64,000 nt of DNA from Paracoccus fistulariae (GTDB lineage: Bacteria; Pseudomonadota; Alphaproteobacteria; Rhodobacterales; Rhodobacteraceae), in the NCBI RefSeq assembly GCF_028553785.1, contig NZ_CP067136.1, positions 1,956,001-2,020,000 of the forward strand. The letters run 5' to 3'. This document shows, piece after piece, positions 8,044 through 17,308 of this stretch; the first letter of the stretch is position 1, and the number at the start of each line of letters is the position of its first letter. A program made the translations under genes and the position numbers. The notes below the pieces were generated by a model that saw nothing but the letters and a program-made list of their open reading frames with translations, did no database searches and was not told where the DNA came from.

Positions 8044-8872
8044 TCGAGGGTTTCATGCGGAAGCTGATCGGCGCAAAGGTCTCGCTCTGCCGTATCTCCA
8101 GCCGCCCTTGCCGCGCAAGCTCTAACGAGGCGGCAAAGGTTGCGGCGGTGGCGGATCGGCGGCGGCTGCCCTGCCCGTCCCAGCCATCGGGCAGGAAATC
8201 GGCAAGATCGGTCCATTCCCCGGCGAAACCGATCAGATTGCGCAGCCGGTCCAACGCCTGCTCCATCGTATAGACATCCTGCCGGTCAAAGGCATAGGGG
8301 CGGAATTCATCCTTTGTTTTCAGCCGCGCATAGGCCCGCATCAGGTCGATCAACCCGGCCTGCCACTGGGTGCGCCGCTTGCGCGCGACGCTTTCGGGCG
8401 CGCCGCGCTGAAAGCGGCTGATGCCCAGACGGTCGCGCCCCATCAGACGCGCCGCCGCGTGTCGCATCGCCTGCAACCGTTCCAGCTGAAAGGCCAGATG
8501 GGCGGCCATATCCTCGGCGCTTGGCCCCTCTGCCTCGGGGTCGGGGGGCAAGAGCAGGCGGGATTTCAGGAAGGCCAGCCAGGCGGCCATGACCAGATAA
8601 TCGGCGGCCAGTTCGATCCGCAGCGCGCGGGCCTGTTCGACGAATTGCAGATATTGTTCGGCCAGCCCCAGGACCGAGATCTTCATCAGATCCACCTTCT
8701 GCGTCCGCGCCATGCTCAGCAACAGGTCCAGCGGGCCCTCGTAACCATCGACATCGACGATCAGCGCCTCTTCCGCGCGGCGCTGCGACACCGCCTCGGC
8801 ATCGAAATCATCGCGGGCCGGTTCGTCAGGAACCGCCCGAAGATAGGGGACATTGGCTGGCGTCTTGGCCAC
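8030..8872 (-). CDS. scpA: Segregation and condensation protein ScpA
   Basis: This 280-residue kleisin shows the ScpA hallmarks 'VDGYEGPLDLLLSMARTQKVD' (SMC-head-binding N-terminal helical domain) and 'ADYLVMAAWLAFLKSRLLLP'. The C-terminal winged helix binds the other SMC head, while the middle contacts ScpB. An N-terminal extension of about 35 residues precedes the domain. The start is the ATG placed about 55 bases downstream of nagZ; the reading frame upstream of it lacks domain similarity. It belongs to the argS-SPOR-nagZ-scpA-scpB leftward block. Confidence 0.95.
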   Translation of the reverse strand: MAKTPANVPYLRAVPDEPARDDFDAEAVSQRRAEEALIVDVDGYEGPLDLLLSMARTQKVDLMKISVLGLAEQYLQFVEQARALRIELAADYLVMAAWLAFLKSRLLLPPDPEAEGPSAEDMAAHLAFQLERLQAMRHAAARLMGRDRLGISRFQRGAPESVARKRRTQWQAGLIDLMRAYARLKTKDEFRPYAFDRQDVYTMEQALDRLRNLIGFAGEWTDLADFLPDGWDGQGSRRRSATAATFAASLELARQGRLEIRQSETFAPISFRMKPSNDRN

Positions 8873-8926
8873 GCGGCCTCCGCAGATGCATCAAGAGCGT
8901 CAGAGTCTGCGCAACCCGGCCACGAG

Positions 8927-9922
8927 TCAAGCGGTGGCTGCGGCGGGAACCAATTCCTGCCATTCGGCCCAAAGCGCCGCGCGATCCAGATCCTGTGGCA
9001 TGTGGCGCTGCGCAAGGGCCGCATCGGCGCGACGTTGCGCATCCGGCGACAACGCACCCGCAGCGGCGACCACCGGCTCCATGCTGGCAACCGTGCCGTT
9101 GCAATGCAGCACAAGATCGCAGCCCGCCGCGATCGAGGCCGTGGCCCGCTCTGCCTCGGTCCCCGACAGGGCGTTCATGGTGATGTCATCCGTCATCAGC
9201 AGCCCGTCGAAACCGATCTGATCGCGGATGATGCCGATCATCCGGGCCGAGGCCGTGGCGGGGGCGTCATCCAGCGCGGTAAAGCGGATATGGGCGGTCA
9301 TGCCCATGGGCAGATCGTTCAGGGCGCGGAAGGGGGTGAAATCCAGCGCCTCCAGTTCTGCCGCGCTGGCAGCGACGGTGGGCAGGTCGTGATGGCTGTC
9401 GGCAATGGCGCGGCCATGCCCGGGCATGTGCTTCATCACCGGCAGCACCCCGGCCGCCAGCAGGCCATCCGCCGCCGCGCGCCCCAGTTCAGCCACCTGC
9501 GCGGGCCTGTCGCCAAAACAGCGGTTGCGCAGGAAAGGATGGGTGTCGGCCTGCGCCACGTCCAGCGTCGGCGCACAATCCGAATCGATGCCCGCATCGC
9601 GCAATTCGCAGCCGATCAGGTAATAGCGCAGCCACATGGCCCGTGCCCCTGCCCCGGCCTGATCCAGCGGCGCAGGCCATTCGCGCCAATGCGGCGCGCG
9701 CAGGCGCTGCACGCGCCCGCCTTCCTGATCCACGGTGATCACCGCATCGCGGCCCACGGCCTCGCGCAGATCGCCGGTCAGGCGGCGCAGCTGTTCGGGA
9801 TTCTCCACATTGCGGCCAAACAGGATGAATCCCCAGGGATCGGCCGAGCGAAAGAAATCCCGCTCGGCCTGTGTCAGCTCAGTCCCGGCGATGCCGCCAA
9901 GGATGGTCGCGTTCTGCGTCAT
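8927..9922 (-). CDS. nagZ: Beta-N-acetylhexosaminidase NagZ
   Basis: This is a family 3 glycoside hydrolase of 331 residues that removes N-acetylglucosamine from anhydromuropeptides in the cytoplasm during peptidoglycan recycling. Visible motifs are 'DPWGFILFGRNVENPEQLR', the catalytic loop 'KHMPGHGRAIADSHHDLPTV' with its Asp-His dyad, and the nucleophile segment 'LLMTDDITMNAL'. Length matches single-domain NagZ. I chose the ATG two bases after the stop of the SPOR gene; the frame extends further upstream but only through SPOR coding sequence. Coupling to a SPOR protein that binds septal glycan is a sensible cell-wall context. Confidence 0.94.
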   Translation of the reverse strand: MTQNATILGGIAGTELTQAERDFFRSADPWGFILFGRNVENPEQLRRLTGDLREAVGRDAVITVDQEGGRVQRLRAPHWREWPAPLDQAGAGARAMWLRYYLIGCELRDAGIDSDCAPTLDVAQADTHPFLRNRCFGDRPAQVAELGRAAADGLLAAGVLPVMKHMPGHGRAIADSHHDLPTVAASAAELEALDFTPFRALNDLPMGMTAHIRFTALDDAPATASARMIGIIRDQIGFDGLLMTDDITMNALSGTEAERATASIAAGCDLVLHCNGTVASMEPVVAAAGALSPDAQRRADAALAQRHMPQDLDRAALWAEWQELVPAAATA

Positions 9923-9924
9923 GC

Positions 9925-11070
9925 CTATTTCAGCGCAAGGCAGTCGGTTCCGCCGGATTTCAGCGCGCTGCAGAAATCGCGCGCCTCGCCAAGCGATCCG
10001 AAACCTGCCACGCGCAGGCGCCAGAAGGTGCGCCCGTTCGAGACATGTTCCTGAATCACCTGCTGCTTGCCGCTGAAGGATCCGAATTTGCCCGCCAGAC
10101 GATTCCATTCGCTGGCCGCAATCGAATTGCTGTCAAAAGCACCCAGCTGAACCACCGGACCGCTGGCGGAAGAGGCAACCGGGGCAGCTTCCGGGGCCGG
10201 TGCTGCGGGTTCAGCGGGGCGGCTGGCAGGCGCCTGCGGGCGCGCATCCGTCGCGGTCGTCACGGCCGAGGCGACGCGCATCCCGCGCGGACGCGGCGCC
10301 GGGCGGGACGAGGCCGTCAGCACGGCGGAATTGACGGATGCCTGCGCCTCGGCCAGCGCGGCGCTGATCGCGTCGGTCTGGGCGGGCGCGCCGGTTTCAT
10401 CGGTCACGACCTGATTGACCGGGCCTTCCAGCGCGGGCTCTTCGCTGATCGTGGCGGCTTCGATGGCCTGATTGGCCAGCGCCAGACGCTGCGCCTCGGC
10501 GGCGGCCTGTTCCTGCGCCAGGGCGCGGGCTTCGCTGTCCGACATCGGCACGATCGGCTCGCCATCGAAGCTCAGCGGAATTTCGGATGTGTTTTCGGGT
10601 TCGCGGGCCGTGGCGCCCAGATTGCCCATCGCCACGTCTTCATCCGACAGCCCGGTGGCTGCGGGGGCGATGGCGACCTGATCGACGCTGCGCGGGGCGG
10701 CACCTTCTGCGACGCCATTCACCGAATAGCCGGTATAGCTGGTCAGTTCGCCGCCGGGATTTTCCGGCGTGGTCCGGGAATCGCCCGCGATGGCCTTGAT
10801 GACCGGCACGCCCGACACGTCACGAGAGACAAGCTGCCAGCCCCAGACCAGCAGGCCGATCATCATCGCGACCGATGCAAGCGCCCCCAGATAATGCGTC
10901 AGCCGGGACAGCCGCGCCGTCAGGCTGGCCGCCTGCGGTTCACCGGCGGAACGCCCGTCGTCGTAATGCGAGGAACCCTCGTCCCACTCATTCTGGTCAT
11001 AAGAAAATTCGCGCCGCACCTTGTGCCGCGAAAACACGTATCCGCCTTCGCGGAAATCCATCACTGCCAT
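9925..11070 (-). CDS. SPOR-domain membrane protein (peptidoglycan/septum binding)
   Basis: This 381-residue single-pass protein has a cytoplasmic N-terminus of about 58 residues, a transmembrane helix at about 60-81 ('YLGALASVAMMIGLLVWGW'), a long Ala/Glu/Pro-rich disordered periplasmic linker, and a C-terminal SPOR domain from about residue 304 ('VVQLGAFDSNSIAASEWNRL' to the end). SPOR domains bind glycan strands stripped of stem peptides at division sites. The architecture is FtsN-like, but sequence gives no proof that it performs FtsN function. It sits between argS and nagZ, with nagZ beginning two bases after its stop. Confidence 0.9.
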   Translation of the reverse strand: MAVMDFREGGYVFSRHKVRREFSYDQNEWDEGSSHYDDGRSAGEPQAASLTARLSRLTHYLGALASVAMMIGLLVWGWQLVSRDVSGVPVIKAIAGDSRTTPENPGGELTSYTGYSVNGVAEGAAPRSVDQVAIAPAATGLSDEDVAMGNLGATAREPENTSEIPLSFDGEPIVPMSDSEARALAQEQAAAEAQRLALANQAIEAATISEEPALEGPVNQVVTDETGAPAQTDAISAALAEAQASVNSAVLTASSRPAPRPRGMRVASAVTTATDARPQAPASRPAEPAAPAPEAAPVASSASGPVVQLGAFDSNSIAASEWNRLAGKFGSFSGKQQVIQEHVSNGRTFWRLRVAGFGSLGEARDFCSALKSGGTDCLALK

Positions 11071-11142
11071 TGTCTGCCTGCCTGCCGGTTTGCCCGGTTT
11101 AACGGTTCACTGCTCTCAGACGTCCGACGGCGGCACCGTTAT

Positions 11143-12885
11143 TCAGCGCATTTCTTCCATCGGAGTGACGCCAAGGATACCCAGACCGGACGAAATGACA
11201 ACGCCGACGGCACGAACCAGCGCAATTTTTGCCTGGGACGTGGCGAAATCGCCATCCTGAACAAAGCGCAAGGAGACATCGTCATTGCCGCGATTCCACA
11301 GCGAATGCAGGTCCGAGGCGATCTCATACAGGAAAAATGCGATCCGATGCGGCTCATGCGCGCGGGCGGCATGTTCGACCAAACGTGGCCATTCGGCAAC
11401 TTTTCGGGCCAGTTCCAGCTCGGCCGGATGGTCCAGTTTGGTCAGGTCTGCGGCCAAAAGCGCAGAATCGCTGACATCGATTCCCGCCTCGGTCGCGCGG
11501 CGCAGGACCGAGTTCACCCGCGCATTGGCATATTGTACGTACCAGACCGGGTTATCCTTGGACTGCTCCAGCACCTTGGCGAAATCGAAATCCAGCGGCG
11601 CGTCATTCTTGCGCGTCAGCATGATGAAGCGGGTCACATCCGCGCCGGCCTCTTCCACGACATCGCGCAGCGTGACGAAGGTGCCCGCGCGTTTCGACAT
11701 CTTGAAGGGCTCGCCATTCTTGAACAGCTTGACCAGCTGGATCAGCTTGATGTCCAGCGGCACGGCGTCATTCGACAGCGCCTTTACCGCCGCCTTCATC
11801 CGCTTCACATAGCCGCCGTGATCGGCGCCAAAGATATTGATCAGCTGGTCGAATTCGCGATGAATCTTGTCCAGATGATAGGCGATATCGGGCGCGAAAT
11901 AGGTCCAGGCCCCGTCCGATTTCTGGATCGGCCGGTCGACATCATCGCCGAAGGCGGTCGATTTGAACAACATCTGCTCACGCTCTTCCCAGTCCTCGGG
12001 CAGCTTGCCCTTGGGCGGCTCCAGCACGCCGCGATAGATCAGGCCCGCGCTTTGCAGGCGCTCGACCGCGGCTTCGATCTTTCCGCTGGAATAAAGCGCC
12101 TTTTCGCTGGAATAGACATCCATGCGCACACCCAGCAGCGACAGATCCTCGCGGATCATCTGCATCATGGCCTCGGTGGCGAAATTGCGGATCTCGACCA
12201 GCCAGTCCTCTTCGGGCTTGTCGATCAGGCTGTCGCCATATTTCTCTTTCAGGGCCTGACCCACGGGGATCAGGTAATCGCCGGGATACAGCCCCTCGGC
12301 GATCTGCGGCTCTAGCCCGTTGGCCTCGCGATAGCGTTCATAGGCCGAGCGGGCCAGCACATCGACCTGCGCACCGCCATCGTTGATGTAATATTCGCGG
12401 GTCACGTCATAGCCCGCGAAATCCAGCAGGCTGGCCAGCGCATCGCCAAAGACGGCGCCCCGGACATGGCCGACATGCATCGGACCCGTGGGATTGGCGC
12501 TGACGAATTCGACATTCACCCGCGCCTTGTTCCCCATGTCGGAACGGCCGAAATCGCGGCCCTGTTGCAGCGCCGTGCCGATGATCTCGTACCACACGGC
12601 GGGCGACAGGCGCAGGTTCAGAAAGCCCGGACCGGCCACCTCGGCGGCCAGGATACGGTCGTCGGTCAGCCGCGCGGCCAGCCTGTCGGCGATGTCGCGG
12701 GGCTTCATCTGCGCGGGCTTGGCCAGCACCATTGCCGCATTCGTGGCCATATCGCCATGGGCCGGATCGCGCGGCGGCTCGACGGCGACATTGCCGTAAT
12801 CCAGCCCCTGCGGCAGTTCGCCCGCCGCCACCATCTGATCCAGCGCCTTGACGACGAGACCGCGAATATCGGTAAAGATGTTCAT
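11143..12885 (-). CDS. argS: Arginyl-tRNA synthetase
   Basis: This class I aminoacyl-tRNA synthetase of 580 residues charges tRNA-Arg. The ATP-binding HIGH-type motif appears as '[19 protein letters not shown]', and the KMSKS region as '[19 protein letters not shown]', a form usual for ArgRS. The C-terminal anticodon-binding DALR domain ends with '[12 protein letters not shown]'. The start was set at the ATG beginning '[11 protein letters not shown]'; the longer frame upstream adds residues with no family match. It is the first gene of the leftward block leading to scpB. Confidence 0.97.
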   Translation of the reverse strand: MNIFTDIRGLVVKALDQMVAAGELPQGLDYGNVAVEPPRDPAHGDMATNAAMVLAKPAQMKPRDIADRLAARLTDDRILAAEVAGPGFLNLRLSPAVWYEIIGTALQQGRDFGRSDMGNKARVNVEFVSANPTGPMHVGHVRGAVFGDALASLLDFAGYDVTREYYINDGGAQVDVLARSAYERYREANGLEPQIAEGLYPGDYLIPVGQALKEKYGDSLIDKPEEDWLVEIRNFATEAMMQMIREDLSLLGVRMDVYSSEKALYSSGKIEAAVERLQSAGLIYRGVLEPPKGKLPEDWEEREQMLFKSTAFGDDVDRPIQKSDGAWTYFAPDIAYHLDKIHREFDQLINIFGADHGGYVKRMKAAVKALSNDAVPLDIKLIQLVKLFKNGEPFKMSKRAGTFVTLRDVVEEAGADVTRFIMLTRKNDAPLDFDFAKVLEQSKDNPVWYVQYANARVNSVLRRATEAGIDVSDSALLAADLTKLDHPAELELARKVAEWPRLVEHAARAHEPHRIAFFLYEIASDLHSLWNRGNDDVSLRFVQDGDFATSQAKIALVRAVGVVISSGLGILGVTPMEEMR

Positions 12886-12987
12886 CTTGCCATTCCTGAA
12901 AGCTTGCAGCCGGTTAACGCTGCCCACCCCCAAAGGTCAACAGCGACCGGCCCGCAAGCCCGATATTCTGTCAGGACGTGGCGCGGA

Positions 12988-14964
12988 TCAGCCCTGCTTT
13001 TCGCCAATCAGGTCAGGATCGTCGCGGCCCGGGCGGTCGCTGTTCTCCTCGCCGTTTTCGGCGGCCTGATTGCGCTTGACGGCCTCGGCCTCTTCCTTGG
13101 CGATCTGGCGGGCCTTGTCCTTCATCTCGGTCTGCTGCTCATTCTCGCGCCGGATCTTTTCGGCGATCTCCTGCGGCACAAGCGAGACGATGCGCATGTC
13201 GGGCTTGCCCTCGATCTTGGCCGCATCCTCGATGAACCACAGCTCGTTGTTCAGGACCGCAGCCAGCGGCACGGCACCCTCGCGGACCTCGCGCCATTTT
13301 TCCAGCGTATATTCCTCGGTCAGGCGGGTCGTGCGGAATTCCCAGCCATCGGCCAGCATCTCCAGATATTGCGCAAGGGTGCGATTGCCATTGATGCTGC
13401 GGCCACCCAATTGCGTGGGCAGGGCGTGGCGGGCGCGGTCTTCCTTGTCGCGCGACACCTGCCAGATCGCCTCGCGCCCGAATTCCGGGCCAAGATCGGT
13501 GGCGACAAGCGTGTTATAGGCATCATTGTCCGAGGCGGCCAAGATCGCGGAATAGGCGATGAATTCGACACTGTTTTCCGCCGCTTCGCCCAGAATATCG
13601 CCGTAATAGACCGGCACGCCTGCCGCGCGGGCGGTCCGCAGATGGTCGCGGTTCGGATCGGTGATCAGCACCTGCACATCCGCCTTTTCCAGCGCCTTCG
13701 CCAGCCCGGTGGCGAACAGCGACCCGCCCACGATCAGCAGGCCCGGTTTGTCGCCCGAGGTCAGGCCAAGCCGGTTTGCCAACGGCTTCAGCGTGAAACC
13801 GTGCAGGACGACGGTCGCCAATACCAGCACGAAGGCCAGCTGCGCGATCATGGTGCCGTCCTCGATCCCGATCGAGACCAGCCTTTCGGCAAAGACCCCC
13901 GACACCGCCACCAGCACGACACCGCGCGGCCCGGTAAGGGCGATCAGCAGCTTTTCATTCCAGGGCAGGTTTGACCCGCTGAGCGAGATCAGCACGGTCA
14001 GCGGTCGGGCCACGCAGATCACCAGCAGCAAAAACAGCAGCGTGCGCCACCAGGTCAGTTGGGCCAGCGCCTCGAAATTGACGCCTGCCGCCAGCAGGAT
14101 GAACACGCCCGACACCAGCAGGATGGTGGCGTGCTCCTTGAAACGATGCAGCTCGTAATAGCTGGGCAGATCGGCATTGGCGATGACAAGCCCCATGAAG
14201 GTCACGGCCAGAAGCCCGCTTTCATGGGTGACGGAATCCGACACCGCAAAGACCGCCAGAACGGTGACGAACAGCAGCGGCACCTTCATGTATTCGGGCA
14301 CCCAACCTTCGCGGAAGGCCTGCACGATGATCCACCCGGCCGAGATCCCAACAGCCGTGGCGAAGCCAATGCCCAGACCGAAATCCAGCAGCGCACGGGT
14401 CAGGGGCACGTCGCTGTGCACGACGACGACCATCCCAAGCGCCAGAACCGCGACCAGCGCGCCGATCGGGTCGTTGACGATACCTTCCCATTGCAGGATC
14501 TGGGCCGGCCGCGACCGCAGCTTGGCCTGTCGCAGCAGCGGTGCGATCACGGTCGGGCCGGTCACGATCATGATCCCCCCGAACACGGTCGAGGATTCCC
14601 AGCTGAGCCCCGCGCCATAGCGCAGCACCAGCGTAGACAGCAGCCAGCCCAGCGGCGCCCCGATATAGACCAGCCGTCGCACTGCGGGCCTGGCATCGGC
14701 AAGTTCCTTGAAGCTCAGCGTCAGGCCGCCCTCGAACAGAATCACGGCGACGGCCAGGGAAATCATCGGCGCGACCAGGCTGCCGATATCGCGTGAGGGA
14801 ATGAAGATCCCGGTGATCGGCCCCAGGATCAGGCCCGCCGCCAGCATCAGCACGATGGCCGGAAGCCGAAACCGCCATGCCAGCCACTGCGCCGCGACGC
14901 CGGCCACGCCTACGATTGCAAATGCCTCGACCGGGCTAAGACCGCCTGCCGCTTCTGTCGCCAT
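12988..14964 (-). CDS. Monovalent cation:proton antiporter with C-terminal nucleotide-binding-like domain (CPA1/NhaP type)
   Basis: This 658-residue protein has a membrane part of about 400 residues with 11-13 helices, including the family segment 'LPAIVLMLAAGLILGP' and the conserved 'TGPTVIAPLLRQAKLR' and 'WEGIVNDPIGAL' stretches, where the ND pair matches the proton/cation-binding site of CPA exchangers. A TrkA-N/RCK-like domain follows ('GLLIVGGSLFATGLAKALEK'), in which the usual GxGxxG nucleotide motif is degraded. The last ~60 residues are a charged coiled-coil-like tail. It probably exchanges Na+ or K+ for H+ at the inner membrane. The gene stands alone, between argS and the divergent helicase gene. 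Confidence 0.9.
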   Translation of the reverse strand: MATEAAGGLSPVEAFAIVGVAGVAAQWLAWRFRLPAIVLMLAAGLILGPITGIFIPSRDIGSLVAPMISLAVAVILFEGGLTLSFKELADARPAVRRLVYIGAPLGWLLSTLVLRYGAGLSWESSTVFGGIMIVTGPTVIAPLLRQAKLRSRPAQILQWEGIVNDPIGALVAVLALGMVVVVHSDVPLTRALLDFGLGIGFATAVGISAGWIIVQAFREGWVPEYMKVPLLFVTVLAVFAVSDSVTHESGLLAVTFMGLVIANADLPSYYELHRFKEHATILLVSGVFILLAAGVNFEALAQLTWWRTLLFLLLVICVARPLTVLISLSGSNLPWNEKLLIALTGPRGVVLVAVSGVFAERLVSIGIEDGTMIAQLAFVLVLATVVLHGFTLKPLANRLGLTSGDKPGLLIVGGSLFATGLAKALEKADVQVLITDPNRDHLRTARAAGVPVYYGDILGEAAENSVEFIAYSAILAASDNDAYNTLVATDLGPEFGREAIWQVSRDKEDRARHALPTQLGGRSINGNRTLAQYLEMLADGWEFRTTRLTEEYTLEKWREVREGAVPLAAVLNNELWFIEDAAKIEGKPDMRIVSLVPQEIAEKIRRENEQQTEMKDKARQIAKEEAEAVKRNQAAENGEENSDRPGRDDPDLIGEKQG

Positions 14965-15072
14965 GATGTCCCGCTATTCACTATGTTCCAGTTGTTGTTA
15001 GCGCAGAACAAAACGAAAGGGGAATGAGTTCCTGACAAGACACGCTTTTTTCGCGTAAAATACGTGAAATTG

Positions 15073-15101
15073 TTGACGATCAGCACAGTTTGGTCTAGGT
15101 C
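15073..15101 (+). promoter_or_regulatory. Possible sigma-70-type promoter for the DEAD-box helicase gene
   Basis: A TTGACG hexamer is followed 17 bases later by TAGGTC, a poor match to the -10 consensus. Its position would give a leader of about 140 bases that includes the hairpin described at 15204-15219. The -35 element is good and the -10 element weak, so this is a tentative call. Confidence 0.3.
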
Positions 15102-15203
15102 AGCCCAGCCCGCATCCGGCGGGCGACCGAAGGGGCGTGAGAGACTGCGTCCCAGATTGCCGCAAGATTTCGCCCGCACAGGGGCGACGGCATGGACGCA
15201 AGG

Positions 15204-15219
15204 CGCCCCGAAAGGGGCG
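15204..15219 (+). promoter_or_regulatory. GNRA-loop hairpin in the helicase mRNA leader
   Basis: CGCCCC, the tetraloop GAAA and GGGGCG form a six-pair stem ending about 25 bases before the helicase start codon. A related string (ccgaaggggcgtgag) occurs about 80 bases further upstream, near 15126-15140, so alternative pairings are possible. The absence of a T-tract makes termination unlikely; a role in mRNA stability or autoregulation is inferred. Confidence 0.45.
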
Positions 15220-15244
15220 TGACACCAACGCAAGAAAGCCCCGC

Positions 15245-17299
15245 ATGACCAAATTTTCCGATCTCAAGCTCGACCCCAAGGTGCTGAAGGCCATCGCCGA
15301 GGCAGGCTATGACAGCCCGACCCCGATTCAGGCCGGGGCGATCCCGCCCGCCCTTGAAGGGCGTGACGTGCTGGGCATCGCACAGACCGGCACGGGCAAG
15401 ACCGCCAGTTTCACCCTGCCCACGATCACCCTTCTGGGCCGTGGCCGCGCCCGGGCGCGGATGCCGCGCTCGCTGGTGCTGTGCCCGACGCGCGAACTGG
15501 CCGCCCAGGTGGCCGAGAATTTCGACGTTTACGCCAAATACACCAAGCTGACCAAGGCGCTGCTGATCGGCGGCGTCTCCTTCGCCGAACAGGACAAGCT
15601 GATCGACCGTGGCGTCGATGTGCTGATTGCCACGCCGGGCCGCCTGCTGGACCATTTCGAACGCGGCAAGCTGCTGCTGACCGGCGTGCAGATCATGGTC
15701 GTGGATGAGGCCGACCGGATGCTGGACATGGGCTTCATCCCCGATATCGAACGCATCTTCCAGCTGACGCCCTTTACCCGCCAGACGCTGTTCTTCAGCG
15801 CTACCATGGCGCCCGAGATCGAGCGGATCACCAACACCTTCCTGCACACGCCGGAACGGATCGAGGTCGCGCGTCAGGCCACCACCAGCGAAACGATCAC
15901 GCAGCGCCTGGTGGAACTGACGCCCACCCGCCGCGATCAGACCGCCAAGCAGAAGCGCGACCTGATGCGCGCGCTGATCGATGCCGAGGGCGAGGCGCTG
16001 ACAAATGCCATCATCTTCTGCAATCGCAAGACCGACGTGGATATCGTCGCGAAATCGCTGAAGAAACATGGCTATGACGCCGCCCCGATCCATGGCGATC
16101 TGGACCAGTCGCACCGCACCCGCACGCTGGAATCCTTCCGCGATGGCAAGCTGCGCTTTCTGGTCGCCTCGGATGTGGCGGCGCGCGGCCTGGACATCCC
16201 GGCGGTCAGCCATGTGTTCAATTTCGACCTGCCCGGCCATGCCGAGGATTACGTCCACCGCATCGGCCGCACCGGCCGCGCCGGACGTTTGGGCACCGCC
16301 ATCAGCATCGCCACCCCCGCGGATGAAAAGCTGCTGTCGGCAATTGAAAATCTGGTCAAGCAGACCCTGCCCCGCGCCCCGCTTCCCGAAGGTTTCTCGC
16401 TGTCGGAATCGGACCGCCCGCAGCGTGGTGGTCGCGAAGACCGCAAGGGTCGTGATGGCCGCGAAGGCCGCGACAAACGGCGCCGGGGCCGCCGAGACGA
16501 TGAACAAGGCAAGGATAACAGCGTGGACAATCAGGGCGACAACACTCGCGACGACCGCCCGGAACCCAGGAAACGGTCCGAGGATCGCAAGGATCGGCGC
16601 GATGACAACCGCCGCGACCGCCGTCAGCGCGGCCGCAATGATGATCGTGGCCCGGTGATCGTCGGCATGGGCGATCACGTTCCCGAATTCATGCTGGTCG
16701 AACTGCGCCCCTCGATGCCCGAGGGCGCGACCGAGGTGGATCAGCAGGACGATCAGGCCCGCAAGCCCGCCGAGACGGAAGAAAAACCGGCCAGCAAGCG
16801 CAGCCGCTCGCGCCGTCGTAGCGCGCGTCAGGACAAGGCCGAGCCCGCGACCGTGGAAGAGACCGCCTCGACCACCGAAGCGGCCCCGGCAGCGGAAGAA
16901 CAGACCGCCGCAGCGCCGCAGCCCGAAGCCCAGCCCGCAGACACGCCCGAGGCGCCGGCAGCCATCGGCGAATATCCCGAACCCCCGGCAACGCCCAAGC
17001 GCGCCCGCCGCAAGAAGGCAGAGCCCAAGGAAGACGAGGCCACGGCCGAGGCTCCCAAGCCGCGCAAGCCCCGCACCCGCAGGACCAAAGCCGAGATCGA
17101 GGCCGAAAAAGCCGCCAAGGCCGCCGCGCCCGAGGATGCTGTTGCCGAGGAAAAGCCCAAGCGCACCCGCCGCAAAAAGGCGGAACCGCAGGCGGAAGAC
17201 ATCGCCGAGGCTCCGGAAAAGCCCAAACGGACCCGCCGCAAGAAGGCCGAACCCACCGGCGAGACCGATGAAAAGGGCAATGCCGACGCTGACGCCTGA
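15245..17299 (+). CDS. DEAD-box ATP-dependent RNA helicase with long repetitive basic tail
   Basis: This 684-residue protein carries all core helicase motifs: 'AQTGTGKT' (46-53), 'PTRELA', the DEAD box at 154-157, 'SAT' at 185-187, 'ARGLDIP' and 'HRIGRTGRAG' (about 338-347). The core of about 380 residues is RhlE-like and unwinds short RNA duplexes. The remaining ~300 residues are disordered: first Arg/Asp/Gly-rich, then Ala/Glu/Pro-rich with basic blocks. Three near-copies of 'KPKRTRRKKAEP' occur in this tail. Such tails bind RNA or drive condensation in other helicases. The start is the ATG at 'MTKFSDLKLD'; the frame extends upstream through a structured leader without family similarity. 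lnt follows ten bases after its stop. Confidence 0.93.
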   Translation: MTKFSDLKLDPKVLKAIAEAGYDSPTPIQAGAIPPALEGRDVLGIAQTGTGKTASFTLPTITLLGRGRARARMPRSLVLCPTRELAAQVAENFDVYAKYTKLTKALLIGGVSFAEQDKLIDRGVDVLIATPGRLLDHFERGKLLLTGVQIMVVDEADRMLDMGFIPDIERIFQLTPFTRQTLFFSATMAPEIERITNTFLHTPERIEVARQATTSETITQRLVELTPTRRDQTAKQKRDLMRALIDAEGEALTNAIIFCNRKTDVDIVAKSLKKHGYDAAPIHGDLDQSHRTRTLESFRDGKLRFLVASDVAARGLDIPAVSHVFNFDLPGHAEDYVHRIGRTGRAGRLGTAISIATPADEKLLSAIENLVKQTLPRAPLPEGFSLSESDRPQRGGREDRKGRDGREGRDKRRRGRRDDEQGKDNSVDNQGDNTRDDRPEPRKRSEDRKDRRDDNRRDRRQRGRNDDRGPVIVGMGDHVPEFMLVELRPSMPEGATEVDQQDDQARKPAETEEKPASKRSRSRRRSARQDKAEPATVEETASTTEAAPAAEEQTAAAPQPEAQPADTPEAPAAIGEYPEPPATPKRARRKKAEPKEDEATAEAPKPRKPRTRRTKAEIEAEKAAKAAAPEDAVAEEKPKRTRRKKAEPQAEDIAEAPEKPKRTRRKKAEPTGETDEKGNADADA
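16991..17254 (+). repeat. Degenerate intragenic 36-base repeats encoding K-P-K-R-x-R-R-K-K-A-E-P
   Basis: Copies lie at about 16991-17026, 17153-17188 and 17219-17254, all in frame inside the helicase tail. The last two encode the same twelve residues with several synonymous base changes, so the protein sequence appears to be conserved rather than recently duplicated DNA. A related block, 'PRKPRTRRTKAE', lies between copies one and two. Confidence 0.8.
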
Positions 17300-17308
17300 T
17301 TGCCGCCC

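Noticed and set aside
14965-15072. Possible second LexA box (GTTC followed by TGTT at the right spacing) upstream of the antiporter gene
   Set aside because: The second half-site is TGTT, not GTTC, so it does not meet the consensus.
15204-15219. Helicase leader hairpin as a riboswitch
   Set aside because: A single stem with a tetraloop does not match any riboswitch architecture that I know; listed only as a leader structure.
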